In this document: one piece after another, positions 6,707-9,479 of the stretch | Layout of the letters: each line of letters begins with the position of its first letter | Position numbering within the stretch: the stretch's first letter is position 1 | Origin: Chloroflexota bacterium | GTDB lineage: Bacteria > Chloroflexota > Anaerolineae > Anaerolineales > UBA4823 | Reading direction: 5' to 3' | Assembly: GCA_030613705.1 (NCBI GenBank) | Contig: JAUWLJ010000053.1 | Span: 1-9,479 of the forward strand | Length of the DNA stretch: 9,479 bases | Program-made: the position numbers and the translations under genes | Notes under the pieces: generated by a model | Seen by the model: the letters and a program-made list of their open reading frames with translations, nothing else | Database searches by the model: none | What the model was told of the DNA's origin: nothing

Positions 6707-8509
6707 TCAATCCTCAGGAAGTTGATAGAGAATGAAGCGTCTGGACCGGAATATCTCATCTACAGATGCAAAATTCACATCATCCAGAAATTGACGCCGC
6801 TCCAAGACATATTCTAGAGTTTGTCCTTGCGCTTGATTTACGACCACTATTGCCCGTTCAAATAATTTTCCTTTTTTCAATTCGGTAAATTCTTTAGCAA
6901 GACCGTTACGCCTCAAATAATATTTTAATACAACCGTATCAGGGGAAGTTACAACAACCACATCATTGGGTTGAAGGTAATCCTGGAGATAATCCGCTAT
7001 TAGCTCTACTTCACCCAGTGAGTGCAGTTTCTGATCGTACTGAGTATAATTTCTCATCAAACCGGATATGAGTGGTACTGCGATTAAAAGACCAATCAAG
7101 CCTACCATCAGAGAATCACCACGGGGAATTCTTCGAAATACCAATTCAAATAGGCCGATTATCCCGGCCGAGATCCATATGACGAAGAAAGGCAGCAGGA
7201 ACAACCAAATTCTCGGCCAGGGAGCCACCCGCTGGACCAGGAGTGTGGTCCCAATCCAAATAATTCCAGCCATGATCAATGGCATCCTCCTATCCTTAGG
7301 TAATTTGGGAACAAACAAGGAGGCAATTAATCCGATAATTGCGATCAGTGATATTGCATGAGGTAAAGCGCGGTTCCATTCCAACCAGGTATTCTTGATT
7401 CTGGGTTCTATACTCTGGATAAAATCTGACCAACTTAGAGATTCAATTACATCATTGCTTATTAAGGATTGAAGACCGGAATTTAAGATAATAGGAAGAT
7501 ACAAAATCAAAGTAATGATTGTGATCGCAAGAGAAGAAATAAGTAGATAGAGATAATACCTGGTTCCATAAGTATCGCTTACATCGTGGATCAATTTTGA
7601 TAGCAATAGCCAGGTAAACGCCATGCCAATTGGATAAATCATGGTGGGATTAATATACAATCCAAGGCTGGAAAAAATCACCAATAGCCCCCAGGCAACC
7701 ATATTTCGATGATCCTTCACATATACTGCTAGGTAGATAATCAACAGAGCGAACAAAGTAATGAGTGTATAACCACGGGCCGTTGTCGAATAATCAATCA
7801 AGACAGGCAGTGATGCAACAATGCTTGCTCCCACCAAACCGACTTTCGAATTATAGAACAGTCTCCCGATTGAATACGTCGCTGGAATGATCAAAATCCC
7901 AGCCAAGAACGCCGGGAATCGAATAACCGCTGGTGAATCTCCAAACAGCTGGTAGGCCAGATTGACCAAGATGGTATGAAATACATGATTATTCGGCAAG
8001 TGGTAATCCGTGATCGATATTCGTAGACCACGTGACGCAAATGCCATGAAAGTATATGTTTCATCATGCCCCATTGGTCTCCACAAGTAAGCGTATCTAT
8101 AGAAAGCGCCGAAGAGGATGATCCCCGCTAAAACCATCAAAGGAATTGCATCATCTTTGGATGGTGAGATTTTTTTGAAAAGTTCTTTGATCTCATCGCG
8201 TCTCAAGGAAAGGTTTTTTACGGAAGACAACGCTGCTGAACTGATTAGTGAATTTGCTCGCCCTTTGAAACCAGTTAGAAAGACAATAAGCCCGAACAAC
8301 AAAACAGCGAGTGGACCTGTGCAATACTGAATTGAAGTATGAATACCAAGCGTGTACGATTCCACTGTGCCGTCCACCGCAAGTTGATCGACCCAACTTT
8401 TCTGGTAATCAAAAGGGAGCAAGAATAAGAGACCGAAAACAACTCCACCTACAATGGATACTCCTATCAATGTCAACCGAAATTGGTTACTTCTACTCAT
8501 CTGATGCAT
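6707..8509 (-). CDS. GT39/ArnT-like membrane glycosyltransferase (GT-C fold)
   Basis: This 600-residue polytopic membrane protein has about 12 predicted hydrophobic spans. Two lie at about 11-31 and 64-80, before a charged cytoplasm-like stretch (81-120); most others lie between 123 and 485. The C-terminus of about 115 residues is soluble. The first extracytoplasmic loop after the third span contains GHDETYTF with Asp149-Glu150, the acidic pair typical of protein O-mannosyltransferase/ArnT-type enzymes, which transfer sugars from polyprenyl-phosphate donors. The following DYHLPNNHVFHTIL (168-181) fits the second conserved loop motif of this group. The usual acceptors are lipid, glycan or protein at the outer membrane face; the acceptor here is unknown. 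The first of two nearby Met codons is preferred because AGGA (complement of 8520-8523) lies 10 bases upstream of it. The extra N-terminal pair of helices is a little unusual for the family. It stands alone on its strand, with a relic on each side. Confidence 0.8.
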   Translation of the reverse strand: MHQMSRSNQFRLTLIGVSIVGGVVFGLLFLLPFDYQKSWVDQLAVDGTVESYTLGIHTSIQYCTGPLAVLLFGLIVFLTGFKGRANSLISSAALSSVKNLSLRRDEIKELFKKISPSKDDAIPLMVLAGIILFGAFYRYAYLWRPMGHDETYTFMAFASRGLRISITDYHLPNNHVFHTILVNLAYQLFGDSPAVIRFPAFLAGILIIPATYSIGRLFYNSKVGLVGASIVASLPVLIDYSTTARGYTLITLFALLIIYLAVYVKDHRNMVAWGLLVIFSSLGLYINPTMIYPIGMAFTWLLLSKLIHDVSDTYGTRYYLYLLISSLAITIITLILYLPIILNSGLQSLISNDVIESLSWSDFIQSIEPRIKNTWLEWNRALPHAISLIAIIGLIASLFVPKLPKDRRMPLIMAGIIWIGTTLLVQRVAPWPRIWLFLLPFFVIWISAGIIGLFELVFRRIPRGDSLMVGLIGLLIAVPLISGLMRNYTQYDQKLHSLGEVELIADYLQDYLQPNDVVVVTSPDTVVLKYYLRRNGLAKEFTELKKGKLFERAIVVVNQAQGQTLEYVLERRQFLDDVNFASVDEIFRSRRFILYQLPED

Positions 8510-8660
8510 TAATAAACTATCCTGATCCCCTCTATCTCAATTGCCTGAATTTCTCTCCAATGGGATGCTCATTTGCAACCCGTTAGACGGAATGAGTACG
8601 GGATCTATTGATTTCTCCGTATGCTGGAAAGTGCCGCGGCGCTTAATTATATCGTTCATT

Positions 8661-9100
8661 ATGAAGGACAATAAGATCTTGGGCCGGACCAGATTTTAGA
8701 ATTCACCATATCTACCCACCATCACCAGATGAACTCCAGGTTTTACTATTTGAGCGACGAACGAAAGCAGAATTTCCTGGATGGGGTTTGCACGTTTGAT
8801 GTCTGACTGTAGAAGAATGTGTTACTAGGCCAGAATCATTCTTTCCTGATGGATAGGATGAGTAGTACAATTTGTTGGCTATACGCATGTTTTCCTGGGA
8901 AATTTAGAAGCTCACGATAATGCAACACTATTTGAGGCTATCAATCCAAACTATCCAATAACACATCCATCGAGAAACGGGTCAGGGTTCGATATCTGGG
9001 CTTAGATCTCGTGGTTCGCAGTCAAGAAATCAATTTTATCTTGTTGGGGGTGAGTTGCTACAGTCGAAATCATTCGTTCGGGAGAGCTATTATTCGGAAG
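8661..9100 (+). pseudogene. Relic of an FAD-dependent monooxygenase, N-terminal part
   Basis: No long frame exists here, but reading across frames gives an ordered N-terminal third of a group A flavoprotein hydroxylase. An ATG at 8661 starts MKDNKILG. After a +1/-1 slip near 8683 come AGPDF and then VLLFERRTKAEFPGWGLHV (8737-8796). A further slip gives LMSD, so together KILG-AGP...FERR...GWG...SD resembles the Rossmann FAD-binding start of monooxygenases of the anthraniloyl-CoA/salicylate hydroxylase kind. After about 90 garbled bases another frame gives LGNLEAHDNATLFEAI (8895-8942). A third gives KRVRVRYLGLDLV and SQEINFILL (about 8975-9046), fitting the segment before the second part of the FAD domain. 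At least four frame changes and several stops make it non-functional, and the rest of the protein is missing. The identity rests on recalled family motifs, not a search. It fills most of the 688-base gap between the glycosyltransferase and the regulator; 8510-8660 holds nothing else recognisable. Confidence 0.5.
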
Positions 9101-9121
9101 ATTGGTTCTAACCAATTGGTT
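9101..9121. repeat. Overlapping short palindromes upstream of the regulator promoter
   Basis: ATTGGTT-CT-AACCAAT (9101-9116) is a perfect 7-bp inverted repeat, and AACCAATTGGTT (9110-9121) is a perfect 12-bp palindrome sharing its right arm. The half-site TTGGTT/AACCAA therefore occurs three times within 21 bases, starting 43 bases upstream of the -35 box of the regulator gene. It could be an upstream protein-binding site or chance AT-rich symmetry. Confidence 0.35.
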
Positions 9122-9143
9122 TATTCATATCATTCGCCGACTG

Positions 9144-9172
9144 TTGACATAAACCTTGACAGACCTTAAAAT
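9144..9172 (+). promoter_or_regulatory. Sigma70-type promoter of the ArsR-like regulator
   Basis: A consensus -35 box TTGACA (9144-9149) is followed after exactly 17 bases by TAAAAT (9167-9172), one mismatch from TATAAT. Transcription would start near 9179-9181, giving a leader of about 18 bases that carries AGGA (9188-9191), 6 bases before the ATG. A second TTGACA (9156-9161) lies 12 bases downstream of the first but has no good -10 at the right distance. This is the clearest promoter in the window. Confidence 0.75.
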
Positions 9173-9186
9173 ATATTTTAAGGTCT
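9161..9186. promoter_or_regulatory. Perfect 26-bp palindromic operator candidate
   Basis: The half-site AGACCTTAAAATA is followed directly by its exact reverse complement, 26 bases with no mismatch and no spacer. It covers the -10 box and the expected transcription start of the ArsR-like gene and ends 11 bases before its ATG. ArsR-family dimers commonly bind inverted repeats of this kind over their own promoters and block RNA polymerase, so autorepression is the simple reading. An intrinsic terminator is unlikely because the stem is AT-rich, lacks a loop and sits over a promoter. Confidence 0.75.
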
Positions 9187-9197
9187 TAGGATTTATT

Positions 9198-9479
9198 ATG
9201 GCAATCCGCGTTAAAGAGATTGAAAAATTATCAGCTCTGGATCAAATTAATGTACTTTCTGACCCAAAAAGATTGGATATCCTCCAGATGCTGATGGTCG
9301 AACCTCGAACCATTTCGCAAATCGGTCGTGAAATTGGTGAATTTCCTGCCGCGATCCGCTACCATATCAAAAAGCTCACAGATTCTGGTCTGGTGGAGCT
9401 CAATGAAATCAGAGAATCACCCGGTTATACAGAAAAATACTATTTTGCCAAATCTCAAGCCATTCTACTCCAAAGTGTC
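9198..9479 (+). CDS. ArsR-like winged-helix transcriptional regulator, 3'-truncated
   Basis: The first 94 codons are visible and the frame is still open at the window edge. The start is fixed by AGGA at 9188-9191, 6 bases before the ATG. The protein opens with an amphipathic stretch and LSDPKRLDILQML (20-32), the usual first helices of ArsR/HTH_20 proteins. A helix-turn-helix follows: TISQIGREIGEFPAAIRYHI with KKLTDSGLVEL (38-68). The beta-wing is at about 69-84 (ESPGYTEKYYFA). No cysteine occurs in the visible part, so the classical ArsR metal-binding cysteine motif is absent here and the effector is not evident. A perfect palindrome over the promoter suggests that it represses itself. Its target beyond the window is unknown; in many bacteria such genes precede a transporter, but that cannot be seen here. 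Confidence 0.85.
   Translation, partial: MAIRVKEIEKLSALDQINVLSDPKRLDILQMLMVEPRTISQIGREIGEFPAAIRYHIKKLTDSGLVELNEIRESPGYTEKYYFAKSQAILLQSV

Noticed and set aside
6471..6725. 84-codon + frame starting MVWLVILG as a separate small membrane protein
   Set aside because: Its first part is a fragment of the EamA relic and its second part is out-of-frame translation of the same relic; no ribosome site.

Overview
The window looks like a chromosomal piece of a bacterium of moderate GC content. The gene set (GlcF-type iron-sulfur protein, S9 oligopeptidase, MttB-family methyltransferase, monofunctional proline dehydrogenase, GT39-like mannosyltransferase, ArsR-like regulator) would fit a Chloroflexota/Anaerolineae-type genome. 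That taxonomic guess is inference from gene content, not from a marker gene. No rRNA, tRNA, CRISPR array, insertion sequence or phage gene was seen.

Left third (1-4760, + strand): three closely spaced co-directional genes, with gaps of 37 and 30 bases, probably one transcription unit. They are the GlcF-like (Fe-S)/CCG-domain subunit, already in frame at base 2 and truncated by the window edge; an acylaminoacyl-peptidase-type S9 serine peptidase; and a trimethylamine methyltransferase (MttB) superfamily protein read without any in-frame TAG, so a non-pyrrolysine member. A small hairpin overlaps the MttB stop codon.

Middle (4761-6700): a convergent proline dehydrogenase on the - strand, with a perfect 11-bp inverted repeat 36 bases upstream of its start. 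Beyond it is a decayed EamA/DMT transporter on the + strand, recognisable at both ends but lacking its start codon and much of its middle, and frameshifted.

Right part (6700-9479): an intact 600-residue membrane glycosyltransferase (- strand) converges on the dead transporter with 13 bases between them. The 688 bases upstream of it look empty by ORF length. Read across frames they hold what I interpret as the N-terminal third of a decayed FAD-dependent monooxygenase. The window ends in the first 94 codons of an ArsR-like winged-helix regulator. Its consensus-like promoter (TTGACA, 17 bases, TAAAAT) is overlapped by a perfect 26-bp palindrome, a strong candidate autoregulatory operator.

Functionally the intact genes suggest heterotrophic use of small organic acids, peptides, proline and possibly methylated amines. 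The two relics between 6.1 and 9.1 kb show a locally decaying stretch. I found no convincing new multi-gene system. The most testable leads are the ArsR operator, the two relics, and the pairing of a non-pyrrolysine MttB with proline dehydrogenase.
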